Positions 47,583 to 55,913 of a stretch of DNA of 64,000 bases are shown here, piece after piece. The translations under genes and the position numbers were made by a program. Numbering within the stretch: the first letter of the stretch is position 1; each line of letters begins with the position of its first letter. The notes beneath the pieces are model-generated. The model was not told the DNA's origin and ran no database searches. It worked only from the letters and a program-made list of their open reading frames with translations. This DNA is from Streptomyces flavochromogenes (GTDB taxonomy: Bacteria; Actinomycetota; Actinomycetes; Streptomycetales; Streptomycetaceae). The DNA lies in contig NZ_JNZO01000005.1 in NCBI RefSeq assembly GCF_000717595.1, positions 62,001 through 126,000 of the forward strand, in the 5' to 3' direction.

Positions 47583-47634
47583 CCGCCGTTCCCGCGCCCC
47601 CGCCCGCGGCGGGACGCGCCGGTACCGGCCTCGG

Positions 47635-48018
47635 TCACACGCCGCCCTGCCGCTTCCGGGGCGAGAGGCAGAACGGGTGCCCCGCCGGGTCCAGGACAAC
47701 CCGCCACCGGTCGGGGCACGGCTGCGCCTCCGGTACGGTCGCGCCCCACTCGACGAGCCGGGCCACCGCCTCGTCGAGGTCGTCGACGTCGAAGTCGAGG
47801 TGCGACTGCTGCGGCACGTCCTGGCCCGGCCAGGTCGGGGGGCGGTGGTCGTCGACCCGCTGGAAGCCGATCAGCAGCCCGCCCTCACCGCCGCCGAGCC
47901 CGGCGAACTCCCCGTCCGAGCGTTCGTGGAGCGGGAGCCCGGTGGCCCGGTGGTAGAAGTCGGCGAGGGCCAGGGGGTCGGCGCAGTCGAGGTTGACCGC
48001 CGTCAGTTTCATCAGCAT
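47635..48018 (-). CDS. VOC-superfamily protein
   Basis: A protein of about 127 residues with the glyoxalase-like fold: KLTAVNLDCADPLALADFYHRATGLPL at the start, HLDFDVDDLDEAVARLVEWGA in the second module, and the C-terminal RVVLDPAGHPFCLSP, the usual VOC ending with a candidate metal ligand and Cys. The ATG at 48018 or 48012 (two ATGs, MLMKL) could start it. It converges on the MFS gene 52 bp away. The substrate is unknown. Confidence 0.87.
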   Translation of the reverse strand: MLMKLTAVNLDCADPLALADFYHRATGLPLHERSDGEFAGLGGGEGGLLIGFQRVDDHRPPTWPGQDVPQQSHLDFDVDDLDEAVARLVEWGATVPEAQPCPDRWRVVLDPAGHPFCLSPRKRQGGV

Positions 48019-48127
48019 GACCGACGAGCCTACTTCGCACCTCCGGAGTCCTTCGGACCTCCAAGTCACCCCGCGCCCGGTCCTGTTCCGGGCTCGGTTC
48101 CGGGCCTCGCCCTGAGTCCTAGCCCTG

Positions 48128-49051
48128 CTAGGCGTCCGGGCCCTGCTCGGAGTCCGGCCCCTGCCCGGAGTCCGGGCCCTGCTCGGAGTCCGGGCCCGCC
48201 ACCCGCCCCGTCAGCGCCGCCAACGAGTTGCGGATGTGGTCCATGTGGCCGTGGATCTCGTCCCGGACCTCCTCGTGCTCCCGCAGCACCCGCTCCGTCT
48301 CGCGCTCGACGCGCTCCGCCTTCATCCGCGCCTCCGCGAGCAGCGCGGCCGCTCTCGCCTCCGCGTCCTCCTGGCCGTGCCGGGCCTGCTCCTCGGTCTC
48401 CGCCAGGGACCGCTGCGCCTCCGCGAGCCCCGCCTCCGCCGCGGCGGTCAGCCCTTCGTGGTGGGCGTCCAGGGCGGTCGCCCGGCCCTCCGCCGTACGC
48501 TCCGCCTCCTCCCGTACGGCCGTCTGCTCCGCGCCCTGCTCCGCGAGGAGATCCGCCGCGCGCCGCCCGGTCTCCTCGAAGACCTCCCGCGCCCCGGCCA
48601 GCCGCTCCTCCGCCTCGCGCCGCGCCTCCGTCGTCAGCTCCTCGGCCCGCGCCCGCGCCGTGGCCAGGGTCGTGCCCGCCGCCGCGTCGGCCGCCGCCCG
48701 GACGCCCTCCGCGTACGCCCGCGCCGCCTCCGCCGCCTCCCGGCCCGCCGCCTCCGCCGCCTCCGCGAGGGACTGCGCCTCCGCCTCGGCGGTCCGTACG
48801 AGGGTCTCGTCCTCCAGCTCCGCCAGTTCCAGGATCTTCCCCGCCCGGTCGCCGAGGGTCTCGTACCGGTGCGGCACCAATGCCTCCACGGCCGCCCGCA
48901 GACGGGCCGCCTCGGCCTCCGTCTCCTTGGCGAGGACGGTGAGCCGTGCGGCCCGCTCCCAGGCGGCGTCACGTTCCGCGGAGAGCGCGGCGAGACGGCG
49001 GTCGACCTGCTCGGGCCGGTACCCGCGCCCCCGTCCGACAGCGAAACTCAT
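48128..49051 (-). CDS. Coiled-coil 'cellulose-binding'/FilP-like protein
   Basis: A 307-residue, almost wholly helical Ala/Glu/Arg-rich protein. An N-terminal DivIVA-like crop, GRGRGYRPEQVDRRLAALSAERDAAWERAARL, leads to heptad repeats up to about residue 280. In Streptomyces such proteins (often labelled cellulose-binding; FilP and Scy are relatives) form intermediate-filament-like structures at growing tips. It ends with a tandem GPDSEQ/GPDSGQ repeat. It starts at the ATG at 49051 with AAGGGG upstream. Assignment to a particular cytoskeletal protein is not possible by eye. Confidence 0.78.
   Translation of the reverse strand: MSFAVGRGRGYRPEQVDRRLAALSAERDAAWERAARLTVLAKETEAEAARLRAAVEALVPHRYETLGDRAGKILELAELEDETLVRTAEAEAQSLAEAAEAAGREAAEAARAYAEGVRAAADAAAGTTLATARARAEELTTEARREAEERLAGAREVFEETGRRAADLLAEQGAEQTAVREEAERTAEGRATALDAHHEGLTAAAEAGLAEAQRSLAETEEQARHGQEDAEARAAALLAEARMKAERVERETERVLREHEEVRDEIHGHMDHIRNSLAALTGRVAGPDSEQGPDSGQGPDSEQGPDA
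48131..48196 (-). repeat. 18-bp in-frame tandem repeat (GPDSEQ units)
   Basis: Three and a half 18-bp units encode GPDSEQ, GPDSGQ, GPDSEQ and GPDA at the very C-terminus of the coiled-coil protein. The length can vary without breaking the frame. Confidence 0.85.
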
Positions 49052-49210
49052 CCCTGGCGCCCCTTCCCTGTGCCCGACCCCGAACGTCCAGGATGCTGCA
49101 TCAGAACGGACAAAAGGCGCCCAACGTGCATACACGTCGAGCGCCTTTCATCACATTCTGTCCAGCAGAGTCTGTCCAGCGGCGTCAGCGGGAAACCCCG
49201 GGCCCACCTT

Positions 49211-51772
49211 CTACAGCAGCCCGTCCCACATCTGCTCCAGCAGCACCGACCACCAGTTCTCCGGCGACGACAGCGCCGCCGGGTCCACCATCGCCAACTG
49301 CGCCTGGAAGTCGACCGTCCAGCGGCCCGCCTGCTCCGGGTTCAGCCCGAACCGAAGCCGCCACATCCGGCCGAGCAGCGCCATCGCACGCGTGAACTCC
49401 GGCAGCCCGGTGTTCACGAACTGCGGCGGCACCGACTGCCCGCCGGGACCGGCCTCCACCGGCACCGCCACGATGTGCGCGGTCCCGTACTGGACACAGA
49501 TCGCCCGGCCGAAGTCCGAACCGAGCACCAGGTACGAACTCGCGTCCGGCGCGGGCTGGACCTGCCGCTGCGCCGCGAGCTCGGCCAGCGTCGGCACCAC
49601 CGGCACCGCGGGCTGCGCCCAGAAGAACGGCCCGAAGTCCGCCGGCAGACCCGCCCACACCAGCGTGCGCGCCACCAGCTCCGGCACGCCCTGCCGCGAC
49701 ACGGCGCGCTGGTCGAAGCGGAGGATGCCGGGACCGAACGCCCCGGCCAGTTCCTGCGCGATCGCCTCCGGCGGCACCGGCGGCGCCGGCTGTACCTGCG
49801 GCAGCGGCGCCCGCACGGGCGCCGGCCGCGCGGGACCGTCCGCGACCTGGTGCAACTCGCCCTGATGAGTGAGAAGTTGCTGCATGCCCTGCTGACGGCC
49901 CGCGTGATCACGACCGTACGGGGCGATGCTGGTGATCCGCGCCTGCGGCCAGGTCTCCCGGATCATCCGCGCGCAGTAACCACCGGGCAGCTCACAGGAC
50001 TCCAGCTCCGTGTGGAGTTCGAGCACCTGCTGCGGCGGCACGTTCATCGCGCGCAGCTCGTGCAGGATCTGCCACTCCGGGTGCGGGGTGCCCGGCGCGG
50101 AACGCCGGATGATCTGCGCCTCGGAACCGTCGGGCGCGCGGTAGCGCAGCACCGCCTGGTAGCCGGGACCGACCGTCGGCTGACCCGCCGGCTGCGGATA
50201 CCCGTACGCGGGGGGTACGGCCCCGGGCACCGGACCGGGTACGGGACCCGGCGCGGGCGGCGGCACGTGACCGCCGTGCAGCGGCGGCGGAGGAGGAGCC
50301 GGCGGCCCCGGAGGCTGCGGCGCCGTCGGACCGGCCTGACCCGGGTGGGCCAGCATCGTCGCGGCGTGCTCGATACCGCCCGCGGGCGTACCGGGCACAC
50401 CCGGCGGCGGCGGGGGCGGCGGAGGCGCGCCCGGACCGCCCTGGTTCGGGTGCGCCAGCATCGTCGCGGCGTGGTGCACGGGCTGCGGCGGCGTCGGCGG
50501 ACCGGGCGGGGCCGGAGCGGGCGGCGGACCGGGCGGACCCGGCTGCGCGGGAGGCCGTGGCCCCTCGGGCCCGAGCTGCGACACCAGCTGGGTGGGGATG
50601 TACGCACCGGCACCCGACGAGCCGCCGGGGACACCCGGGGCCCCCGGCGGCGGGGGCGCAGCCGGACCGCGCCCGCTCTTCGGCGGCAGCGCGGCCTTGC
50701 TGGTCGCCGCGTCCGCGATGTCCCGGGCACCCGGCGCCGTGGGCGCGGGGGCGGGAGGCGGCGGCACACCGGGACCGGCGGACTGCGGAGGCGCGGGAGC
50801 ATGAGGCGCGGACGGTGCCGCCGGTGCGGGCGGACCCGCCGGAGCACCGCCCGGCGGCGGCGCGGAGGGGTCGAGCCGGGGCGCCACGGCGGTCGGGGGC
50901 AGGGCGCTGCCGCCCTTCATCAGGGCGGTCGGCGCGTCGGCACCCACCTGCGGCAGCGGGGTGTCCTCGTCGTCCGCCCCCGACAGCGGCGGCGCGAAGA
51001 CCGTCGCGGGCAGCGGCACCGCCCCGTCCGCGCCACCGGAACTCGCGTTGGCGTCGGCCCACGGGCTCGGCGCGGGCGGCGGAGTCGGCGCGGGTACGGC
51101 AACGGGCGCCGGGGCGGGCACGGGCGGAGCCGGAGGCGCGACCGGAGCAACGGGAGCCGCCGCGGCAGGGGCCGGAGCCGCACCCGCGCCCGGCGTCTCC
51201 GCCGGAACCCCGTCCATCGCGGTCGGCTCGTACGCGACGGCACCCGCCACCGCGGACACCCCCGCACCCTCCGACGAGGACGACGACGAGGCGACCGAGG
51301 CCGAGGGGCCCGTCTCCCCCGCCGCCACCGGCTCCGACGCGTCGTCCATCGGCGCCGCCGAACTCCCGCTCTCCTGCGAGGCGTTCGGCTGCTTCGGCAG
51401 CCCGATCCGGTCCGCCGCGTCCTGCAGCCACTCCGGCGGACTCAGCAGGAACGACGTCTGGTTCAGATCGATCCGCGCCGCCGGCACGGCCGCCTGCGCC
51501 GGGACCTCCTCCGAGGTCCCGTACTCCTCCTCGTACCGGCGGATCACCTCACCCACCGGCAGCCCCGGCCACAGCGTCGCCTCACCGCTGTCCCGGGCGA
51601 TCACCAGCCGCTGACGCCCGCCGTCCGACGTCGGACCGCCCTCGCGGTCCTCCGCCCACACCACGAACCCCAGCTCGAATTCCCGCACCCGCACCTCACG
51701 GTGCTGATACGACGGCAGGTCGCCGTTGATCCATTCCTCGGCGCGCTCCTGCGCCTGCGCGAACGTCACCAC
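49211..51772 (-). CDS. YrhB/Imm35-like + Pro-rich linker + nucleotide-deaminase-like + SUKH-4 fusion
   Basis: An 853-residue protein with no signal peptide or transmembrane helix. Residues 1-85 (WINGDLPSYQHREVRVREFE ... LWPGLPVGEVIRRYEEEYG) resemble the YrhB/Imm35 immunity domain. A roughly 400-residue Pro/Gly-rich linker carries four T-x-L-hydrophobic motifs (PTALM, PTQLV, ATMLA twice). Residues about 536-645 resemble toxin-type nucleic acid/nucleotide deaminases: HPEW for the His-x-Glu site, then TELESCELPGGYCARMI for the two zinc cysteines. Residues about 670-853 fit SUKH-4 immunity (GPFFWA, YLVLGSDFGRAICVQYGT, FVNTGLPEFTRAMALL). So a toxin-like enzyme is bracketed by two immunity-like domains. 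Start GTG at 51772 or 51769, 7 nt after the nuclease-SUKH gene. Confidence 0.78.
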   Translation of the reverse strand: MVTFAQAQERAEEWINGDLPSYQHREVRVREFELGFVVWAEDREGGPTSDGGRQRLVIARDSGEATLWPGLPVGEVIRRYEEEYGTSEEVPAQAAVPAARIDLNQTSFLLSPPEWLQDAADRIGLPKQPNASQESGSSAAPMDDASEPVAAGETGPSASVASSSSSSEGAGVSAVAGAVAYEPTAMDGVPAETPGAGAAPAPAAAAPVAPVAPPAPPVPAPAPVAVPAPTPPPAPSPWADANASSGGADGAVPLPATVFAPPLSGADDEDTPLPQVGADAPTALMKGGSALPPTAVAPRLDPSAPPPGGAPAGPPAPAAPSAPHAPAPPQSAGPGVPPPPAPAPTAPGARDIADAATSKAALPPKSGRGPAAPPPPGAPGVPGGSSGAGAYIPTQLVSQLGPEGPRPPAQPGPPGPPPAPAPPGPPTPPQPVHHAATMLAHPNQGGPGAPPPPPPPPGVPGTPAGGIEHAATMLAHPGQAGPTAPQPPGPPAPPPPPLHGGHVPPPAPGPVPGPVPGAVPPAYGYPQPAGQPTVGPGYQAVLRYRAPDGSEAQIIRRSAPGTPHPEWQILHELRAMNVPPQQVLELHTELESCELPGGYCARMIRETWPQARITSIAPYGRDHAGRQQGMQQLLTHQGELHQVADGPARPAPVRAPLPQVQPAPPVPPEAIAQELAGAFGPGILRFDQRAVSRQGVPELVARTLVWAGLPADFGPFFWAQPAVPVVPTLAELAAQRQVQPAPDASSYLVLGSDFGRAICVQYGTAHIVAVPVEAGPGGQSVPPQFVNTGLPEFTRAMALLGRMWRLRFGLNPEQAGRWTVDFQAQLAMVDPAALSSPENWWSVLLEQMWDGLL

Positions 51773-51779
51773 AGCCCAC

Positions 51780-52778
51780 TCACTCCCCCACCGGGACGAC
51801 CGGCACCGCTCGCGCGAAGCCGCCGTCCACCATCAGGTTCGCCACCGTCTCCAGCTCCGGCGGATTGCCCGCGAGCCGCTGGAGGAACGCGTCGAAGTCC
51901 GCACCACAGGGCAGCAGCAGCCGCTCCACCCGCTCACCCACCGACCAGCCCGCCGCCACCTCGCCGGAGTCCCGGGCGTCGTCGTACGCGCAGAACCACA
52001 CCGAACCGACCCCCTCACCCCGCACCTTCAGCGCGATCAGACCGCCCTGGACGAACGCCACGCCCAGGTAGTCCTTGGTCAGATGGTCACGGAGGCACTT
52101 GTTGACATAGACGAGGTCGTTGACCCCCGCCTCCTCGCGCACCGTGAAGAACGGCTGGTCGACCAGGAGCCCCAGCTCCGCGTCGAGCGCCGCACCCACC
52201 GGGGCGCACCCGCCGGCGGCCCGCAGGAACGAGCGGTACGCCCCCGGAAGCCGGTAGCCGAGATCCTCCTCGACGCCCTGGAGCTGCTGCTCCGACACCG
52301 ACACCAGACCCTTCGGCAGCCCGAAGTGCGCCGGCCGGGTCTCCTGCAACGGGCGCGTGCCCCGCTTCGCGTGGTCCACGGCGGCCGTCGCCACCCCGCC
52401 GTGGTGGCGCAGCAACGCCTTCACCTCGACCGGGACCAGCTCCATCCGGCGACTGCGGGCCACGTGATGCCAGGTCCAGCCGTGCGGCGTCGCCACCGAC
52501 GGAATCGTGTCCCACAGCTCATGACCGGTCGCCGCCATCGCCGCGTTCGCCGACACGTAGTCCGTGAGCCGCAGCTCGTCGACGCCGAAACCCTCCGGCG
52601 GGTCGGCGATCTCGGCCGCCGCGCGCGCGTACGGCGAGAAGTCCGGGTGACCGAACTCGTCCACCCGCACCCCTCGCGGGTGCCGGGAGGCCCGGACCGG
52701 GTCCGGGAAGTGCACGACCTGCCCGGCGTAGGCCGCGTTCGGTGGCGCGGTGTCCTGCCCGAGCCGACCTGTCGTCAT
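51780..52778 (-). CDS. WHH-type HNH nuclease fused to SMI1/KNR4 (SUKH) immunity domain
   Basis: A 332-residue cytoplasmic protein. The N-terminal half holds a toxin-style nuclease: DEFGHPDFSPYA and SANAAMAATGHELWDTIPSV, then the metal-site motif TPHGWTWHHVARSRRMELVP followed by RHHGG (WHH family of HNH/EndoVII). The second half (about 165-300) is an SMI1/KNR4 SUKH domain: VSEQQLQGVEEDLGYRLPGAYRSFL then AAGG. Fusing a nuclease to its antidote class would keep it silent. The start is ATG at 52778 with AGGGGGC 8 nt upstream. It is the first gene of the operon with the deaminase/SUKH-4 fusion and is divergent from the YwqJ-type deaminase gene. Confidence 0.78.
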   Translation of the reverse strand: MTTGRLGQDTAPPNAAYAGQVVHFPDPVRASRHPRGVRVDEFGHPDFSPYARAAAEIADPPEGFGVDELRLTDYVSANAAMAATGHELWDTIPSVATPHGWTWHHVARSRRMELVPVEVKALLRHHGGVATAAVDHAKRGTRPLQETRPAHFGLPKGLVSVSEQQLQGVEEDLGYRLPGAYRSFLRAAGGCAPVGAALDAELGLLVDQPFFTVREEAGVNDLVYVNKCLRDHLTKDYLGVAFVQGGLIALKVRGEGVGSVWFCAYDDARDSGEVAAGWSVGERVERLLLPCGADFDAFLQRLAGNPPELETVANLMVDGGFARAVPVVPVGE

Positions 52779-52897
52779 GGCGGTTGCCCCCTGCACTGGC
52801 GTCGCTGACTGCTACTACCCGCAGCCGCTGGCTGCTCCTGACTGATGCCGCACAGCCTATGCGCTGCCACAAGAGCCCGAACCGGCCCGATCCGACG

Positions 52898-52924
52898 GTG
52901 ACCAACTGTCACGACGCCATGACA
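52898..52924. promoter_or_regulatory. Overlapping inverted repeats in the divergent toxin/immunity promoter
   Basis: GTGAC-CAACT-GTCAC (52898-52912) overlaps TGTCA-N8-TGACA (52907-52924). They lie in the 267-bp region between the two divergent units and could bind one regulator controlling both. Confidence 0.4.
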
Positions 52925-53045
52925 GATGCACCATGATTACGACACACCGAAGCCGCGTTACAGCGCCCCAGCTTCCCCATATGGCTCCCTATTTGGCAGG
53001 CTGTCCACGCAACTCGGGGGATTGCAGGAGGGGAAGACGAGCACC

Positions 53046-53561
53046 ATGCACGCAGCACCGACACCCACACAGGGTGACCCACGCCTCAACTGGAGCAGCA
53101 GCGCCGACACCACACGCGCGCCGTTACTGCGTCAGCGCCGCGACGGCATTCTTCCCACCGTCGGGGCAGCCCTCTCCGTCCGCGGCGAGACGGCCCTCAC
53201 CTGCACCGCCGCCCGCGGCGACCGGCCGCCCGCCCTGCACGCCCTCGTCCAGGACTTCCTGGACACCCTCACCAGCGGCCAGCGCGAGCGCTTCACCGGG
53301 CGGTGTCCCGAGGCGATCCTGCTCTCCCGGCACCTCACCGCCACCGAGAACGCCCGCTCCAAGCGCGCCCAGCGCAAACCGCTCACCCCCGGCGAGGCCC
53401 GCCGCTCCCTCAAGCACGCCAAGCTCACCGCGCGGCACATCCGCGAGGACGGCGACCCCCTGCACGGCAGCTACGCCGCACCCTGCCGTTCCTGTACGGC
53501 GATGCTCGCCCACTTCGGCGTCCGCACCGTCGACCCCACCGCGCCCGACGAGAACGGCTGA
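53046..53561 (+). CDS. YwqJ-related deaminase
   Basis: A 171-residue protein of the toxin-derived deaminase fold. The catalytic pair reads GRCPEAILLSRHL (Cys-Pro-Glu where classical deaminases have His-x-Glu, as in the YwqJ group) and AAPCRSCTAML (PCxxC zinc ligands). The N-terminus (GAALSVRGETALTCTAARGD) matches the usual beta-hairpin entry. No delivery domain is present. Codon 27 (53124-53126) is TTA, so production should need bldA. ATG at 53046 with GGAGGGG upstream. A SUKH-3 immunity gene follows 10 bp after its stop. The target nucleic acid or nucleotide is unknown. Confidence 0.85.
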   Translation: MHAAPTPTQGDPRLNWSSSADTTRAPLLRQRRDGILPTVGAALSVRGETALTCTAARGDRPPALHALVQDFLDTLTSGQRERFTGRCPEAILLSRHLTATENARSKRAQRKPLTPGEARRSLKHAKLTARHIREDGDPLHGSYAAPCRSCTAMLAHFGVRTVDPTAPDENG

Positions 53562-53571
53562 CCGCACCCTC

Positions 53572-54063
53572 ATGCCCGACCACCTCAGCACCACCCGGTT
53601 CCCGGTCAACGTCGACGCCGCCCTCCGCGAGGCCGGCTGGCAGCCCGGCCGCTGGGACATCAAGCTCGCCGAAGAATGGGCCGACACCCTGCGCGCCCAC
53701 CTCTCCCCCGCGGGACACCGGCACAGCGTCTTCCCCGCCGTCGTGGAGGCCTGGGCCGAGTTCGGCGGCCTGCGGATCACCGCGCCCGGCCACGGCCGCC
53801 AGATAGCGCCCGCGGCCGTCCGCTTCGACCCGCTCGCCGGACTCCACCTCTCCCGCACCCTCGCCGACCTCGGCCGCGCCCTGGACACGGAGCTCGCGCC
53901 GCTCGGCGAGGAGGGCGACCACCAGGCGATCCTCGCCATGGACATGGAGGGGCGGGTCTACAGCCTCGACCACGCGGGCGACTGGTACCTCGGCAAGGAC
54001 ATCGACACGGCGCTCTCGACCCTCGTCACGGGCGCGCAGCCGACCCGCCTCACGGCCGGGTGA
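53572..54063 (+). CDS. SUKH-3 family immunity protein
   Basis: A 163-residue soluble protein with the SUKH-3 layout: ALREAGWQPGRW, HSVFPAVVEAWAEFGGLRI, ADLGRALDTELAPLGE, then AMDMEGRVYSLDHAGDWYLG. It should neutralise the deaminase encoded directly upstream. There is no clear ribosome site before the ATG at 53572, and the deaminase stop is 10 bp away, so translation is probably coupled to the TTA-containing deaminase gene. The last 14 bp overlap the convergent histidine-kinase gene. Confidence 0.88.
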   Translation: MPDHLSTTRFPVNVDAALREAGWQPGRWDIKLAEEWADTLRAHLSPAGHRHSVFPAVVEAWAEFGGLRITAPGHGRQIAPAAVRFDPLAGLHLSRTLADLGRALDTELAPLGEEGDHQAILAMDMEGRVYSLDHAGDWYLGKDIDTALSTLVTGAQPTRLTAG

Positions 54064-55372
54064 CCGTCGGCAGCACCGCCGACACCTTGAATCCGCCCGC
54101 GTCGGTCGCCCCGGAGACGAACACCCCGCCGAGCTTCAGCACGCGCTCGCGCATGCCGACGAGCCCGTTCCCGCCGCTCGGCAGCCGTACGTCGGCGACG
54201 CCCGCGTCCGAAGGGCACGGACCGTTCTCCACCTGCATCGCGACCTCGGCCTCCCGGTGCGCGAGCCGCACCACGACCTCGGCACCCGCCGCGTGCTTGT
54301 GGACGTTGGTCAACGCCTCCTGCACCACGCGGTACGCCGTCCGCTCCACCTCCGGCGGATAGGCCCGCGCGTCACCGATGACGACGAACTCCACCACCGC
54401 CCCCGCGAGCCGGGACTGCTCACAGAGTCCCTCCAGCGCGTCCAGCGAGGGCCCGTCCTCGGCGGCGGCCTCGGCGGCAGCGGCGGCGGCCCGCCCGACG
54501 GCCGCCAGCGGCACCGGCGCGGGGGTCACCGGAGCGGCCCCCTCCCGCAGCACCCCCAGCATCTCCCGCAACTCGGTCAACGCCTGCCGCCCCATGTCCC
54601 CCACCAGGGCGGCGTTCCGCACGGCCTTCTGCGGATCCTTCAGCGCCACCGCCTGCAGCGCCGCCGCGTGCACCACCATCAGCGACACCCGGTGCGCCAC
54701 CACGTCGTGCATCTCGCGGGCGATCCGCGTGCGCTCCTCCTGCCGCGCCCACTGCGCCCGCTGCTCCGCCCGGTCCGCAAGGAGCGACAGCTCCTGCTCC
54801 AGGCTGTCCGCCCGCTCCCGCAGGCTCTCCATGAGCCGGCGGCGCGCCCCTATGTAGAGGCCGAAGAGCAACGGCGGCGCGTTGAGCCCGAGCGTCATGA
54901 AGAGCGAGACGACGGGCACGTACCAGCCGCTCGGGTCGATGTCGGGCTCCCCGACATCGGCCTGGGCGACGTCCTGCCGCATCCGCACCACGGTCACGAC
55001 GAACACGGCGACCGTCGACATCCCGGCGAGCAGCGCGGTGATGCGCCGGGGGACCTCGGAGGCGGCGAGCGAGTAGAGCCCGACGATCCCCATGAGGAAG
55101 CCCATCTCGGCGGGCGTCACGGCGATCGACACGAGCACGACCCCGATGGGCCACCGCCGCCGCCCGATCAGCACGGACCCGACGAGCAGCCCGAACAGCA
55201 CTCCCACGGGCACGGGCAGCGAGGCCTGCTCGGCGAACCGCACCCCTTCGAACCCGCACTCGACGGCGGACACGAGGGCGAGCCCCCCATCGAGAACGGC
55301 GCTCCGCCGTCTCCCCCACCACCACCAATTCCCGACGCCCACGGCGTCCCGGTCTGCCCCCGTTGCGGTCAT
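54050..55372 (-). CDS. Two-component sensor histidine kinase (NarL-associated type)
   Basis: A 440-residue membrane kinase. Four to six transmembrane helices occupy about residues 25-190. A coiled segment (RRRLMESLRERADSLEQELSLLADRAEQRA) leads to the HisKA_3 dimerisation domain with the phospho-acceptor His in IAREMHDVVAHRVSLMVVHA. The ATPase domain has TAYRVVQEALTNVHKHA (N box) and NGLVGMRERVLKLGG (G box). Such kinases normally sit beside a LuxR-type response regulator, but none is adjacent here. The ATG at 55372 is preceded by an AGGGTGG-type site; the longer frame upstream has no good start. Confidence 0.93.
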   Translation of the reverse strand: MTATGADRDAVGVGNWWWWGRRRSAVLDGGLALVSAVECGFEGVRFAEQASLPVPVGVLFGLLVGSVLIGRRRWPIGVVLVSIAVTPAEMGFLMGIVGLYSLAASEVPRRITALLAGMSTVAVFVVTVVRMRQDVAQADVGEPDIDPSGWYVPVVSLFMTLGLNAPPLLFGLYIGARRRLMESLRERADSLEQELSLLADRAEQRAQWARQEERTRIAREMHDVVAHRVSLMVVHAAALQAVALKDPQKAVRNAALVGDMGRQALTELREMLGVLREGAAPVTPAPVPLAAVGRAAAAAAEAAAEDGPSLDALEGLCEQSRLAGAVVEFVVIGDARAYPPEVERTAYRVVQEALTNVHKHAAGAEVVVRLAHREAEVAMQVENGPCPSDAGVADVRLPSGGNGLVGMRERVLKLGGVFVSGATDAGGFKVSAVLPTVTRP

Positions 55373-55487
55373 ACCCACCACCCTACGGGCGAGCCCCGGC
55401 GTCAATGCCGGGGACACCAGTCCCTCGAACTGTCGAATCGCCAAGGTTTTCGACTCGGGCGTCCGCATTCCGGACGACGGTGTTCAC

Positions 55488-55913
55488 ATGACAGCCGACA
55501 CCGGCAAGTACGCGGACTTCGAGGGCGTGCGCGGGCAGGCGGTCGCACTCCGCCGCGAGGGACTCAGCCTCCGCCAGATCCGCGACCGGCTGCGGATCTA
55601 CAACAACGGCCTTCTCCACCGCCCGGTGAAGGGGGAGCCCGCACCCGAGTGGACGAAACGCCCGAACGCGAAGGACGACCTCAGGGACCGCGCCAGGGAA
55701 CTCCGCCTCCAGGGCATGACCTACGACCAGATCCAGGTCGAGCTCGGCTGCTCGAAGAGCTCGATCTCCCTGTGGGTCAGGGATCTACCGAAAGTCGACC
55801 ACCGAACCCCTGCCGAGCAAGGCAGGGAAGCCGCACTGAAGCGATGGGCCCACGAGAGCCCCCTCCGTGAGGCCGCACGCCAAACAGCCGTTCAAGCCCA
55901 ACCGTCGCGATGA
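55488..55913 (+). pseudogene. N-terminal part of a disrupted double-HTH protein
   Basis: The 141-residue frame encodes two HTH-like motifs: RGQAVALRREGLSLRQIRDRL and ARELRLQGMTYDQIQVELG followed by SKSSISLWVRDLP. In other Streptomyces, as I recall, this architecture continues for more than 100 residues into a domain that here lies in a different frame (55867-56256). After residue about 120 the frame degenerates and stops. It reads as the front half of a gene broken by an internal deletion with frameshift. ATG at 55488. Confidence 0.6.

Noticed and set aside
48236..52105. A 1289-codon plus-strand frame across the coiled-coil and deaminase/SUKH genes
   Set aside because: The minus-strand frames contain clear domains; this one is an Arg/Pro-rich shadow.
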